Source: Ichthyophis bannanicus (taxonomy: Eukaryota; Chordata; Amphibia; Gymnophiona; Ichthyophiidae). From it: a stretch of 64,000 bases of DNA. Numbering within the stretch: the first letter of the stretch is position 1; every line of letters starts with the position of its first letter. Shown here piece by piece: positions 22,455 through 34,240 of this stretch. Below the pieces are notes generated by a model. That model worked only from the letters and a program-made list of their open reading frames with translations, ran no database searches and was not told the origin of the DNA. Position numbers and translations under genes: made by a program. The stretch spans positions 513,290,686 through 513,354,685 of the forward strand of contig CM066037.1 of NCBI GenBank assembly GCA_033557465.1, read 5' to 3'.

Positions 22455-23028
22455 GAAACAACAAGCAGTCAAGAAATCAGATGACTCATTGCACTTGGCG
22501 GAATGGCTATGAAGGACCTAGACAAGGTTCTCAAGAGCAGAGATGTCTCTCCATACAAAGATTCAACTCGTTCAAGCCATTGGTATTTTCAATAGCATCA
22601 TTGACAATAGCGTCAAAAGCATGGTATTTTCAATAGCATCATAGACAATAGTGTCTATTGTCTAAGTCATTACTTTCTGTTCAGATCATCAATGTTTGTT
22701 AAATTTCCTTGGTGATGGCCCCCCCTCTCTGTGAATTGATTACTTCCCCCCCCTTTTTGTTAAACCGCTTTGACCCGGTGAAAAGTGGGATATAAATACA
22801 GTTAAATAAATAAATAAATAAATATGGACGTGAAAGTTGGACAATGAAAAAGATAGGAAGAAAATTGAAGCCTTTGAATTATGGTGCTTGCGATGAATAC
22901 TGTGTATACCATGGACTGCCCGAAGAACAAACCAGTCAGTACTAGTGGAGATCAAACCTAAGCTTTCTTTAGAAGCTCAAATGTCAAGACTTTGACTTTC
23001 ATACTTTGGACACATCATGCTGATGATA
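22455..23028 (+). mobile_element. RTE-clade LINE copy 1, 3' part, interrupted by an L2 tail
   Basis: Codes for RTE C-terminal residues beginning ETTSSQEIR. After an L2-tail interruption (about 22,690-22,826) it continues with YGCESW-type and WTARRTNQS-type sequence up to the HIM block near 23,020. It then runs directly into a second RTE copy beginning in the RT palm. A short direct repeat (GGTATTTTCAATAGCATCAT at about 22,583 and 22,623) lies before the L2 tail. Confidence 0.75.
22690..22826 (+). mobile_element. L2 LINE 3' tail inserted in RTE
   Basis: GTTAAACCGCTTTGACCCGG, then GGGATATAAATACAGTTAAATAAATAAATAAA, equals the minus-strand L2 tail at 42,698-42,830. The upstream GGTGATGGCCCCCCCTCTC matches that L2 3' UTR as well, so the two belong to one subfamily. 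Confidence 0.75.
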
Positions 23029-23796
23029 CCACATTACTGCCTGAAAGAAAAGATGATATGAAACATTTGCCTCTCAAGATCAAGGAACAAAGTCTTAAAA
23101 TGAGCCTGCACCTTAATGTAAAGAAGGCAAAGATTCTGAAAACTGGCAAAGTCAATAAGTTCATCATTGATGGAGAAGAAATTGAAATAGTGGACAACGT
23201 TAACCTACTCGGATCAACTATCAATAAAGAAACAACAAGCAGTCAAGAAATCAGATGATGCATTGCTCTTGGCAGAATAGCTTGAAGGACCCAGACAAGA
23301 TTCTCAAGTGCAAAGATGTCTCTCTCCATACAAAGATTCAATTTGTTCAAGCTATGATATTTTCAATAACATCATATGGATGTGAAAGTTGGACTGTGAG
23401 AAAGATAGACAGGAAGAAAATAGATGCCTTTGAATTATGGTGCTGGCGACGAATACTGTGCATTCCATGGACTGCCCGAAGAACAAACCAGTCAGTATTA
23501 GAGGAGATCAAACCTAAGCTTTCCTTAGAAGTGCATATGGCAAGACTTCAACTTTCATACTTTGTATACATCATGCAAAGAGAGAGAGATCATTAGAGAA
23601 AGATATCATGCTTGGCAAGGTGGAAGGTCAATGCAAAAGATGAAGGCCAGCAATGAGATGAATCAATACAATAAGAGCAGCTATGGGTGCCACTCTGTCA
23701 ACACTGCGCTGCCTGACTGAAGACCGAACACAGTTTAGGACAACTATCCAGAGGGTCGCCATGAGTTGACACTGAATCGATGGCACTTAACAACAA
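23010..23796 (+). mobile_element. RTE-clade LINE copy 2, from RT palm to 3' end
   Basis: Contains HADDTTLL (RT catalytic box), LHLNVKKAKILKTGKV, NLLGSTINKET, SYGCESWTVRKIDRKKIDAF, ELWCWRRILCIPWTARRTNQ and a YFVYIMQRE ending. These are classical RTE/BovB-like C-terminal blocks, here in two overlapping frames with a shift near 23,255. The 3' end, GGTCGCCATGAGTTGACACTG and then GGCACTTAACAACAACAAC, is the diagnostic RTE tail. Confidence 0.85.
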
Positions 23797-26469
23797 CAAC
23801 AGGCAGAGGAGGCATGAGTAGACATTGCTCTTACTCCCACTACGTACCAGGGACACTTGTAAGCATGGGGAGGGATCAGGGGTTGGGGGAGATGCTAGCA
23901 CCAACCTCAGGAGGAGCTCTGGTGTTGTTAGGGGGGGGGAGGTTCCATTGCAGTGTTTATATTCACAATGAAGTAGATGGTTTGGGGGGGGCAGGAGAAT
24001 CTGATGCTTTGAAGTGGTGGTTAGGGGATCAGAAGGTGTAAGGGGGAGCCATGGGAAGGACAGCAAGGCTGGAGGTGTGAGGGAATTGGAGAGGAGAAAG
24101 ACCTTAACATGTACAACTGCCCCTGTCAGTAGCTGGGGGCAACAAACACAGGAATCCTTCCTCAGCCCTTGGTTTTCTATCTCTGGTCCTAGAAGTAAGT
24201 GAGAAGAAATGAAAACACAATACACACAGAATTATGTCTTAACAATAACAAAGTTTTGCTAAAGCTTTAGAAAGACAGTCACAGGACCACAAACCTGAGC
24301 AGTGTCCTGAAACTCACTTAATTTGCGTGTCCACAGCACGTTCTTTTATTAAGAAAAAACTGCCACTTCGTACAATTTTGTCTTATCGCTCCGCATCATG
24401 CTTTTTGTTTTTCTTTATGTTTATCTATATCTATATGTTACAGGTCATGCTAAGCACAAACATATTGCTCATGCTTAATCAGGACAAGCTCCTTGTCTTG
24501 CAAGATGTAACCTTGAGTGTCTCACTTATTCATAAGCTCCCCATTTAACGCTGACAGCACTTTTTAAGCTCCTTTCACTTATTAGACTTTTTCCATGAAA
24601 GTCCAATACCCCTATAAGTCCCTTTCTACAGAATTTATACATGCCCCGGGGCAGGTGTAAAAGCTGACATGTAGAATTTTTGGTAGACACATGGATTCTC
24701 TATATAAAATGGGGAATTAATGTTTGTACTTCAGGCCCACCCAAACCACTCCTTCTCCCCACCCTCACTACACCTCCAGGATATTTAGATGTGGTAAGCA
24801 ACCCCATGTCTAAAGAGCCCCAGTTCTGGTACAGCACTTACATGTGTATGCTAGTCTATATATGTGAATGCTGCTTTTTAGATGTGGGGATGATTCTAAA
24901 ATGACTTCCTTAGGATGTAATTTAAAACTATCTGCACTGGGACAAAGACTGCACATACCCCACCTCCCCACCCCCCATGGGTTTTGTACCAATTTTGGAG
25001 GTGATTGTATCCTTACACTTTTGCTTTGGAAGTTGTTGAAAGCAAAAAGTACATACGATCATCTGAACCTGCTTTTTCAATGGCTAGATTTTTGCTGGAG
25101 TAGTATAGTATATGTAAAGATCTGAAAATACCATGCCCATGCGTACTTTACCTCCCCCTGAACTAAGCATGTCCCAGGTCCTCTCAATCTGGTTAAAAAC
25201 ATCAGCATTGTGGAATACAGCACAAACGTTTCCCTGCACCGAGGGAGAACAATTTACAGAAAGTAAGCTAATATGGATGCAACAAGAGCTGCCACTTTCC
25301 TCCTTGGACCCCTGTTGGGCCACTGTTGAAGGGCCACTTGGCAGTGCACAGCCTACATAGAATCTGCTCTTGAACTGATGTATTATAGCATCACCTCCAA
25401 CGACGAAGCTACAGAAGTGAGTTTTCTTACAAATTTTTAAAAGCAAGATCATCAAATTAAAAGAACTGAGAAATTAAATAAAAATAAGGGCAGAATCTGA
25501 GCAGTAATCAGAAGCTATAATGGCTTCATTCTCTTTTTGCATAAGTGATAAGTAATTAGTTCGTTTTTTCTGGCTCCTTATTTCAAGTGAGGGTGGAACG
25601 GAATTCAGAAATATATTCACTTTCATTCACTAACAGAAGCTGTCAGTTGGGAAGAACATTTTGCTTGACAGTTGATTAGGGGTTAAATGAGCTGAATAAA
25701 ATGGGTAATTTTTGTTGCTTTCTCTATTTATTTTGATTGCAGTTATACAAAATGTTATTTTTTTCTCTTTTGTCAGTTTTAAGGGCTTGGCCCTGTGCGG
25801 AGAAATGTTTTTTTTTCTTACCGTGTTGCCAAAATGTTGTTGCCAGCGATGGAGACAGGAAGCCACAAATGATACACAGTATCAGATTATTTGCTGGGGT
25901 TGTTTCCAAATCCAGGAAAATGCCTACAGGATTCAACGTTTGAATACTGAGATACTTGTTTGAGATTGCCAGGGCTAGAACAGAAGGGAACATACTTGCA
26001 TAACCACCCCCAGACCTTAGCTAGCGTCTAACACTTCTGTGCTAATTGTACAGTTGTTTTGTTGTGGTTGTGCCACAATAATATAACTGCGCGGTTCAGC
26101 TGAAAAACAACGTAAAAATGGCTTCATCATGCATCTGCAACGGGAGATTATGAGAGATGTACTTGAGAGCATAGAAGCTCTTCTTTCAAAAAAAAGTAGC
26201 GCTGACAAGGCAATTCCCGTTTTTAACAGCTGCGAACAGTAACAGAAAACGTTGCAAGAAATTGTTCTCTGTTTTGTCGGATCATGAATCCAAATATATG
26301 CATCTTCTTGCATTCATTATTTGCATTGCTAGTCAGCATCCATACATTTGGCATAGTGTGAATATGAGGATATCCATTAATGACGTTAAGAGGGTAGCTT
26401 TGTAGAACACATAGGAAAATGGACATGTGCAGGGTAATTTTGTAGCGGAACTAATGGAGAAGGTGGTTA
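23797..26469. other. Unassigned intergenic DNA
   Basis: G-runs near 23,930 and 23,975. No diagnostic TE protein. The 24,640-25,000 stretch has repeat-like GC-richer segments of no identified family. Several ORFs of 60-175 codons lack motifs. I see no host exon with splice sites. Confidence 0.3.
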
Positions 26470-27460
26470 GCATGGATATGTGAGGCAGCCATTCAGGACC
26501 TTTCTTCCAGACCATAGTTCTTCCAGCGAATCAAATATTGTAATTTGATGCTAGAGTACTCGCAATCCACAATATTCCGAATCTCAAGTTCCCCATGATC
26601 AGCCATACATAGAACATAAGGGATTCGGAGAGAGCAAAGATGTATAGAAACAGGCCCCAAAACCTCCTGCATACACTGGGGCCAATGTACTTAGGACAAG
26701 CTTGGTGGAAGGTATTCTAAGCTGAAAATGTTTTATGGATAACCACACCTTGTCTCCTACATGTATTTTGGGATTTCATGGTGATGTCTATCAGCTATCT
26801 GCTTCTGTTTCTTTGCAACTTAAAGCATGGCAGACTGAATAGCTTGCCAAGTCTATCTCATGTGGTGGACAACCTTATCTACTGCTGGTACCTCATTAGG
26901 GATCGGAACGTGGAGAAAGGCCTTAGAGTGCCCCCTGTACACACAGTAGAAAGGAGTAGAGCCAGTGGATGTGAGTGAATTCTAAGCAAGAAAGCAAGTC
27001 TGCCCAATTATCCTGATGATCCAAAATATAACAGTGCAGAAATTACTCCAGGCCTTTGGTTTGACCATTTGACTGAGAGTAGTAAACTGAAGAAAAGGCA
27101 TACTTTACCCCTAATTGCCTCCAAACTACCCTCCAGAACTTGAAGAGAAACTGAACTCCTCTCTCTAACATAATGGGGCTTGTTGACTAAGCACTGGTAG
27201 CAGCTTCCGACCGATATTGGAGTCACGGCCGGGACGGCCCCATTGAATTCAATGGGGCCACGGCTCCAATATCGGTCGGAAGACGCTACCGCTGCTTAGT
27301 AAACAAGCCTCAATGTCTTCAGATATCCTGTGTAATCGGAAAATGTGTCTATGAAGTGTAGTTTGGGCAAGGGTACGAAATGAGTCATTTTACTGAATCT
27401 ATCCACCATCACCTGATTGTATTATCTCTGGACAGTGGCAGATTTATAATAAAATCCATT
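26470..27460 (-). pseudogene. Ty3/gypsy integrase remnant, split by a palindromic MITE
   Basis: On the minus strand, near 27,430-27,330, frames read MDFIINLPLSRDNT and then VMVDRFSKMTHFVPLPKLHF, the first DDE block of a gypsy integrase. After the MITE at 27,175-27,311, pieces read SSVYYSQSNGQTKG (the Y-H-P-Q-T-D-G-Q-T-E block), a QDNWADLL-like block and GDKVWL-like residues of the C-terminal region. Many frameshifts. No LTRs seen. Confidence 0.6.
27175..27311. mobile_element. 137 bp palindromic MITE with AAT duplication
   Basis: The whole unit folds into a hairpin. The outer ends are GGGGCTTGTTGACTAAGCA and its near-complement. The centre, 27,236-27,259, is a perfect 24 nt palindrome around GAATTC. 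AAT flanks both ends (27,172-27,174 and 27,312-27,314). The 3 bp duplication and ends fit a PIF/Harbinger-type MITE. It interrupts the gypsy integrase remnant. Confidence 0.7.
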
Positions 27461-28195
27461 GAGATGTGGGACCACTGATATTTGTATTTATACGTAGCTT
27501 ACTCCTTTCGAGGTGAACTACAGTTGATATACAGTAGGTATTTCCCCGTCCCCAGAGAGCTTACAATCTAACTTTGTACCTAAGGTAATGGAGAGTTTAG
27601 TGACTTCCTCAAGGCCGCAAGAAGTGCTAGTGGGACATAGAGACAGTTGACAGGATTATCACTGGGTGTTAGCCCCTGAACAAGTTGTGGTTCAGTGGTG
27701 AGCTTCATTGTCAATGCTGCTACAATCTTGGTCTCAGGTATAATGAGTCCCTTCTTGTGAGTTTGAGTTGTGCCCATGGTTAAGCTCTTGGAAAGAGCAT
27801 ACATTCTTCCAGCCTGGGTGACATCTTATCAGCAAGTTAATCTAGTTTGGTATGGGCAAAACTAACCATTAATCTCAAACAAAACTGCTTACAACAAGCA
27901 TAATAATCATCAAACATTTTTAGAATACAGATATGTGCTAAAGATAGAAGACCTCAGAATGTTTTATTGTAACTCACCTACAAATTTATGATAGGCAAGT
28001 CATAAGTACATTTTTAATTTAATTTAATCCTGTATCTGATTCTTTTTGTGCACCCTTAAAGTACTTTTTTATGAAACCCAGGATTAATCCTCCTAGGTCA
28101 CAAAAAGCTTCTGAACACTACCTTTTCTCATGAAACTAATCCTTTTTATAAAACCTTATAGAGCTCTAGTTGTTAAGATTTATCTTAATTGGAAC
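27461..28195. other. LINE-tail-like scrap and unassigned DNA
   Basis: 27,525-27,640 contains GGTATTTCCCCGTCCCCAGA...GCTTACAATCTAAC followed by AATGGAGAGTTTAGTGACTT, resembling a LINE or SINE 3' region also seen near 21,750. The remainder has no identified content. Confidence 0.35.
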
Positions 28196-28239
28196 GAGTT
28201 GCTCTAGTATGAGCACCCAAGCACCCAATGGAGAGGCTA

Positions 28240-28412
28240 CAATATTTAGAAGAGCAGATAAGGGGGAAGCAACAACAATTTAAAACATCAAAGGTATGGG
28301 GAGAGGTGGCCTGCACGGAGCGGCAAGTGTACCTTCTCTTGCCGCCTTGCTGGGCAGACTAGATGGACCATACTGGTCTTTATCTGCCATCATCTACTAT
28401 GTTACTATGTTA
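28240..28412 (+). mobile_element. CR1 LINE 3' end (second subfamily)
   Basis: GGGCAGACTAGATGGACCA followed by TCTTTATCTGCCATCATC and the repeat TACTATGTTACTATGTTA is a CR1 3' terminus. It is related to the one at 47,570-47,617. Confidence 0.7.
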
Positions 28413-29760
28413 AAGATTTGGAAGAAGAATTATCTGATCAAAATTGCTATAAGAAATTATAAGAAGATCCTTCTTCAAACTTACAGCAATTAATTGGTGT
28501 TGTGGCAAAGAAAGCAGTAGATGAAACTTTTATTACTGGGTTAGGATATGCATTGAATACGATCATTTATATGTTACTGAAAATTCACAAACCACTGGAT
28601 AAACTACCTGGAAGGCCAATTGTTTCCTCCGTCGATTCTTTATTGGAAAGCTTATGCATCTACACTGACAAATTTCTTCAGTCCTTTGGATATCATATCC
28701 GGGCATACACCAAAGATCCTACACATTTTTCTAAATATTCTGAGACATGCTGAGCATGGACCTAATCAGTTTATCATGGTGACATTTGATGTTAAATCTA
28801 TATATACACTTATTCCTCAAAAAGAGGCTGTAGAGGTATTGGAAGATGTATTGAATATACATCCTCAAACTCATTTAGACCTAGTTAAGATTGTTCTACA
28901 AAATACATGATTTTCTGTTTCAAAATCAGTTTGTATGCAGATTTCCGGTACTGTGATGGGGGCATCATTTGCCCCCTTCTTTAATGAATAAAGAACATTT
29001 TAAAGAAGAGATTGTAATGAAGTCATTTTTCATGCAATACATATACCCGTTGAAGAGGTTTAGTGCTGACATTATTGTCCTATGGACGAGTACAGCAGCT
29101 CAATTAAAATTTCTTTTTGAGTGACTCAAAAAAAGTAAGGCCAATTTACACTTTGAAATGACATTTGATAGACATAACCATCCATTTTTGGATGTGGGAA
29201 TTATATAGAGTGGGCAATTTTGAAACTACAGTATTTTCTAAATCTACAGACAGGACTACTATTTCGAACTATAGAAGCTCATATTCAGGTCGTTCGAGAT
29301 AGTTGACCTTTTTTCACAGTTTCTCCGGTTCAGAAATAATGATGTGAAACATCAAGCTTAATTGTTAAGGCAGAAGTTATTGGCCAGAGCATATCCCCAA
29401 CAAACTGTGAAGAAAGCACATGTTAGAGCATTATAGAATCGTCTCAAGGATCTTTTGAATTATGTTAAATCAAGTTCAGATGATGCAAAATTGATTTATG
29501 TTCTTAGATACTCCCGGCCATCTTCTAGAATCTCTGCAGTAGTTCATAAGCATTGGGAAATATTGAAGGTTCATGAATGTCTCTAAGAGGGACCAATTTT
29601 TGCTTGTAGTCGGGACTAATATAAAGGAAATGATTGGTCCTTTGGACAGCAGTGGGAAATTGCCACCGATTGAGGCAGATGCAATGAATGTAGATCAAAG
29701 GGGCCATTGTGCTTGTGGACATTTTAAGGGGTCGATGCAGAAACCATGTGCTAGAGCCCT
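28413..29760 (+). pseudogene. Penelope-like element RT and linker, decayed
   Basis: Frames read LLKIHKPLDKLPGRPIVSS, DKFLQSFGYHIRAYTKD, then VTFDVKSIYTLIPQKEAVE (motif A with catalytic Asp) and ISGTVMGASFAPFF (motif B). The catalytic-pair region near 29,075 is degraded. A later block, IKEMIGPLDSSGK plus GHCACGHF, resembles the cysteine-bearing linker before the GIY-YIG nuclease. No nuclease domain is seen. Penelope-like elements often carry hammerhead ribozymes, which is relevant to 21.9 and 34.3 kb. Confidence 0.75.
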
Positions 29761-30409
29761 GCGCTAAAGCTCTAGACCACGGTTTCCAAGTGCAGCTTTT
29801 GTACAGAAAGTTTGTGCACCTATGCTGTAAGCAAAAGCATGCAAATGAGCTGCACACACAAAGTCCATGCTAAACTGGGAGAGCAGACCAGGCACATGGG
29901 CAGAGGTGTTTGTGTTAACAGCACCTAGATCTTGTGCACTAAAAGGGACTTGTGTGCATGTGCTGGAATGCTATGTAGTGTATTCTGGTATCGTTCTGAA
30001 CAGAACTTCTGAGAGGTATGATTGCTCTCACACGTGCATGCATTGTTTCAAGCCATATCCCCTGCTATGTTTTTAGCACAGCCCAAAAACAGCAGCGGGG
30101 GGGTGTTCACTCAAGAAGCAGACATAAATTCCTTCTCAACACTGACTGCAGACCCCTTATGTCTCCTCCAACCTGGCATTAACGTTCCATTGTTGAACTC
30201 AGTCTTCTGTTCTTGTGTCCACTTATCTGCATATGGGCCGCATAGTTAATTGTTAATTATCATCTAGTTTGAATGGATTTTACACGGGCTATGTGCCACC
30301 ATTAGCACTGGCATCTGCACAGTGATTATGTTCATGATAAATCCCTTTCTACATTTAACATCCTCACTACCTCAGAAAATTGTACGCAAAGGCTATGCAG
30401 ATGCACAAT
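29761..30409. other. Unassigned DNA
   Basis: Short GC-rich repeat-like stretch at 29,730-29,800 with self-complementary pieces (GCTAGAGCCC and related). Otherwise nothing recognised. Confidence 0.3.
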
Positions 30410-31125
30410 TAAAATTTAAGTGTAAACCTCAGTCAGTAGCCCAAGAAATCTTTCAATTTAAATTTAAACCTCACTGCTTTTCCTCTTTATTTTTCCTTGT
30501 TCCATCGTTATTTTCAATGGGTATATATGAGTCTGTTTCTCTGATTTCTTTACAAGTGTGTGTATGCTTGGATTTATTGTATAATGATAAAAATAAAATA
30601 AAAAAATCCTCAGTCAGTAGCCCCAGAGAGCTTTTAATTTAAATCAAATTAGAGTATAGCTTAGCATAGAAGGAAGAGTAGGGTAAATATTCTTTGAGCA
30701 GAAAGAATTAAATTGTTTCTAGAGATCTTTGCAAAGAAGCTTTCTAGTTAGGGGGCAAAAAACCCTGTGAAACTGTTTTAAATAGCTGTTAAAGCTAAGT
30801 AACAGGTCAAAGGGGCAATTTGAAAGGTTCCCTCCATCAAACCAAGGGCTGTGTGAATCACTCAGGAAATTGTTAAGAGATTACCTTAGAAGCACAGGTC
30901 AGGGCACTGTTTAGTCAGCCAGGTTTTACTAGATGTTCTTTTTCTCCCACTCACCCCAGGCATTATCTTAGCTTCATAAGCTCTTAAAAAAATTAAAGGG
31001 GAAGAGGTGGTCAAATTCATTTCAAGTTCAGCTGGTTATCCTCATTAGGAATAGATTGATTAATCTTAAGGTGAACTAAGCCCCTTAAACTTATTAGGTA
31101 CAGTTGTATTAGTACAACTGTGCAT

Positions 31126-31628
31126 ATCAACGCTTTATACCAAAACCAGATCCACCACATCAAAGAGGGCCTTCTTCCTACTTGCACCGTCCCTATGGAA
31201 CTCTATCCCTGACAACTACATACTACAAAGGACTTATCAGCCTTCAGAAAGAGCCTCAAAACTTATCTGTTTATAGATCGCTTCTCCGAGGACATAACAT
31301 GACCACCTAACACGCAATATCCACCTCTCTCCCCTTCCTCCTCATGTTCAATCCCTATGACATGAATGCTCCACTGTTCTCCCACAGTGATATGTTCAAC
31401 CCCTATGTCTTGAATGCTCCAACCTGTTCTCCTACAGTGATATGTTAACATGTTGTTCTCTTCCTCTACATATGCATATTCCAAGTTTATTACCCTGATA
31501 TAATCTATCACCTATTATACACATACTCCAAGTTTATTAGCCTGTTATAATGTATCACCATTTTGTTATGATGTAAACCGCTTTGACCACAGGATAAAGC
31601 AGTATATAAAAACTGTTAAATAAATAAA
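31126..31628 (+). mobile_element. L2 LINE 3' end inserted in the CR1 5' UTR
   Basis: Encodes a degenerate L2 C-terminus (WNSIPDN-like near 31,200, then K-L-I-C codons). It ends with TGTAAACCGCTTTGACCACA, GCAGTATATAAAAACTG and TTAAATAAATAAA. CR1 5' UTR sequence matching the other copy stops at 31,125 and resumes at 31,629. Confidence 0.8.
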
Positions 31629-32760
31629 ATGTAGCCCTAGCAACTTTAAATAAGTAGACAACTTAAATAGCTAAACAAAACCTTAAAACTAAGATGCAGA
31701 CAGCAGTCCAGCAGTGAGAGGGGGGGCTATCCACGCTTTTGCATTGTGTATCACATGAACGATTTTCTCCCAGTTGGTGAGGGGTCTTACATGTGCACTA
31801 GGTGCAAGGAGCTCTTTGCCCTCAGGGAATGAGTCTGATCTCTGGAGGCTAGAGTGGCAGACTTGGAGGACATAAAGAAGTCAGAGAGGTATATAGATGA
31901 GACCTTCAGGGACATAGTACTGAAGTCCCACCTCCAGTCTGGCAGCCTCTCAGTTGCCATGGAAGAGAGAGGCACGTGAAAAGAGCAACACCTTAGTGTG
32001 ACAGGAAGTGATCCTGTAGTGAGGACCTGCCGCGCTGAGGAGGTTTCTCCAAGGCCATGTGCCCATGAGGGAAGGGTTAGGATGGCCATTATAGTTGGCA
32101 ATTCAATCATTAGGTATGAACATAGCAGGTGGCTGGTGTATCTGAGGATTGCCGGGTAACATACCTGCCTGGTGCGAAGGTAGTGGACCTCGCACCACCT
32201 AGACAAGGTTTTAGATAGTTCTGGGAAGGAGTCTGCTGTCTTGGTACCAATGACATACGAACGTATGGGAGGAAGGTTCTGGAGGCCTTTTAGGAAGAAC
32301 GTTGAAATACAGAACTTCCAGGGTGGCACTCTGAAATGCTTCTCATTCCATGCACAGGACCCAAAAGGCAGGCAGAGCTCTGGAGTCTGAATGCATGGAT
32401 GAGACGATGGTGCAAAGAAGCGGGTTTTGGATTTATTAGGAACTGGGCAACATTCTGGGGAAGTGAGAGACTTTTCCGAAGGGATGGGCTCCACCTTAAT
32501 TGGGTTGGTACCAGGCTGCTGGCATCAACTTTTAAACCAGATAATAGAGGAAAGCCGACAGACGCCCAAGAGTGCATGGTTCAGAAGGATGTATCCTTGA
32601 AAGATACTAGCAAGAGGGAAGCTAGGCATCCCGACAGAGATGTTCCAATAAAGATAAAAGTAGATGCCCTTAAGTACAGAGCAGAGAGATTCCAAATTAC
32701 CCAAATCAACTGATAACCAGATTAGCATTAATAAAATACAACCTCTAATATGCCTGTATG

Positions 32761-33068
32761 AGTGGAGGAGTAGCCTAGTGGTTGGGGCAAGGTACTTCAG
32801 GCTGGAAGGTCGGGGGTTCAAATCCCACTAGAGGACAGCAACCTTGGGCCGGAAGGACTGGGGTTTCTAGTCCCACAGGTGCACCTTGTGGTCTTGGGCA
32901 AGCCACTTAACCCTCCATAGCCCATGTTCCCTGTAAAATAGTTATCTCCAAGTTATAATACCCTGTTCAATATAATTTCAGTTTGTTCAATGTAAACCGC
33001 ACTGATGCAGAATAGCGCAGTATATAAGAGAATGTAAATAAAATAAAATAAAGAAAATAAATAAATAA
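32761..33068 (+). mobile_element. tRNA-derived SINE with L2-type tail
   Basis: The head has TAGCCTAGTGGTTGGGGC (A-box region) and GGTTCAAATCC (B box, 32,815-32,825). A second, diverged copy of the B-box region (GGTTTCTAGTCCCAC) lies about 50 bp on. The middle is CTTGGGCAAGCCACTTAACC. The tail, TGTAAACCGCACTGATGC...GCGCAGTATATAAGAG plus TAAATAAAATAAA, copies the L2 3' end, as expected if L2 RT mobilised it. It is inserted in CR1 with GTATG on both sides. Confidence 0.85.
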
Positions 33069-34240
33069 GTATGCAAATGCTAGAAGTCTAAAAAATAAGA
33101 TGGGATAGCTAGAGTATATAGCACTAAATGAAAGTTAGATATAATTGGCATTTCAGAGACCTAGTGGAAGGAGGACAATTAATGGGACACTGTGATACCT
33201 GGGTACACATTATTTTGCAATGCGAGGGTAGATTGAGTTACACAGGATTAAAGTTTTGCAGGAAACAAAATACACTGTAGAATCTCTATGGATATAAATC
33301 CCATGTGAAAAGGGAAAGGCAATGGTAGTGGGGGTGTACTACTGACAGCCTGGCCATAATAAATGATGATGGATGATGATATGCTAAGAGATGATGTTGG
33401 ATGATGAAATGCTAAGAGAAATCAGGAAAGTTAACAAAAGTTACAACACAGTAATAATGGGCGATTTCAATTACCCCGGTATCGACTAGGTCAATGTCAC
33501 TGCAGGACATGCTAAGGAGATAAAGTTTCTAGATGAAATAAATGACTGCTTCTTGGAGTAGCTGATCCATGAACCAACAAGAGGAGAAGCTATTATGGAC
33601 CTAGTCCTCAGTAGAACACAGGAATTGGTGCAAGAGATAAGAGTGTTGGGGCCACTTGGCAATAGTGATCATAGCATGATCGTGTTTGATTTAATAAAAG
33701 GAAGAAGGATGACAAGGAAATCCATAGTACTACCTTTTTTATTTTCAAAAAAGAGAGAATATGACAAAATGAGGAATATATTTAAGAAAAAACTAAGAGG
33801 AGTAGCTGCAAAGGTTAATGATTTACATCAAGCATACTATCTTGGAAGCCCAGATCAGATGTATTCCACGCTTTAAGAAAAGCGGAAGAAAGTCGAAAAA
33901 GCTGCCAGCATGGTTTAAAGGTGACGTCAAAGAGGCTGTTGTTGTCAAAAGAGCATCTTTCAGGAAATGGAAAAAGGAGCCAAATGATGAAAATGGGAAA
34001 CATCATAAGCACTGGCAAGGTATTGATAAGGCAGGCAAAGAAAGAATTTGAAAAGAAGCTTACCGTGAAAGCAAAAATACATAATAAAACCTTTTTCAAG
34101 TACATTCTTAGCAAAATTCCCGTGAGAGAGTCAGTTGGACCATTGGATTATAGAAGATTAAAAGGGGCACTAAGGGAGAACAAGACTATAGAGGAGAGAT
34201 TGAATGTATTCTTTGCTTTTGTCTTTACTGAAGACGTAGG

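Larger units (their letters stand above)
30410..34240 (+). mobile_element. CR1 LINE, plus strand, 3' truncated, with nested insertions
   Basis: Same family as 12,063-18,480. The 5' UTR (30,410-31,125 and 31,629-31,740) matches the other copy. ORF1 remnants follow (the CTRCKELF codons at about 31,795). The esterase GxND region is near 32,250 and RDGLHLNWVGTRLL at about 32,480. Then come endonuclease pieces (MDLVLSRTQELVQEIRVL, GNSDHSMIVFDL at 33,595-33,690) and the linker (FRKWKKEPNDE) up to 34,240. The RT is missing. Nested insertions: L2 tail 31,126-31,628 and SINE 32,761-33,068. Confidence 0.85.

Noticed and set aside
23698..24225. 175-codon minus ORF
   Set aside because: Its upstream half is Pro/Ser/Leu-rich simple sequence, its other half overlaps the 3' end of the plus-strand RTE, and no domain is recognisable.
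28296..28493. Short plus ORF at the start of the Penelope region
   Set aside because: It translates the CR1 3' end and junction sequence, not a protein.
32761..32850. Possible tRNA gene
   Set aside because: It has A- and B-box-like motifs but no cloverleaf with a proper anticodon arm, and it continues into a LINE-type tail. It is a SINE. The same applies at 58,481 and 63,887.
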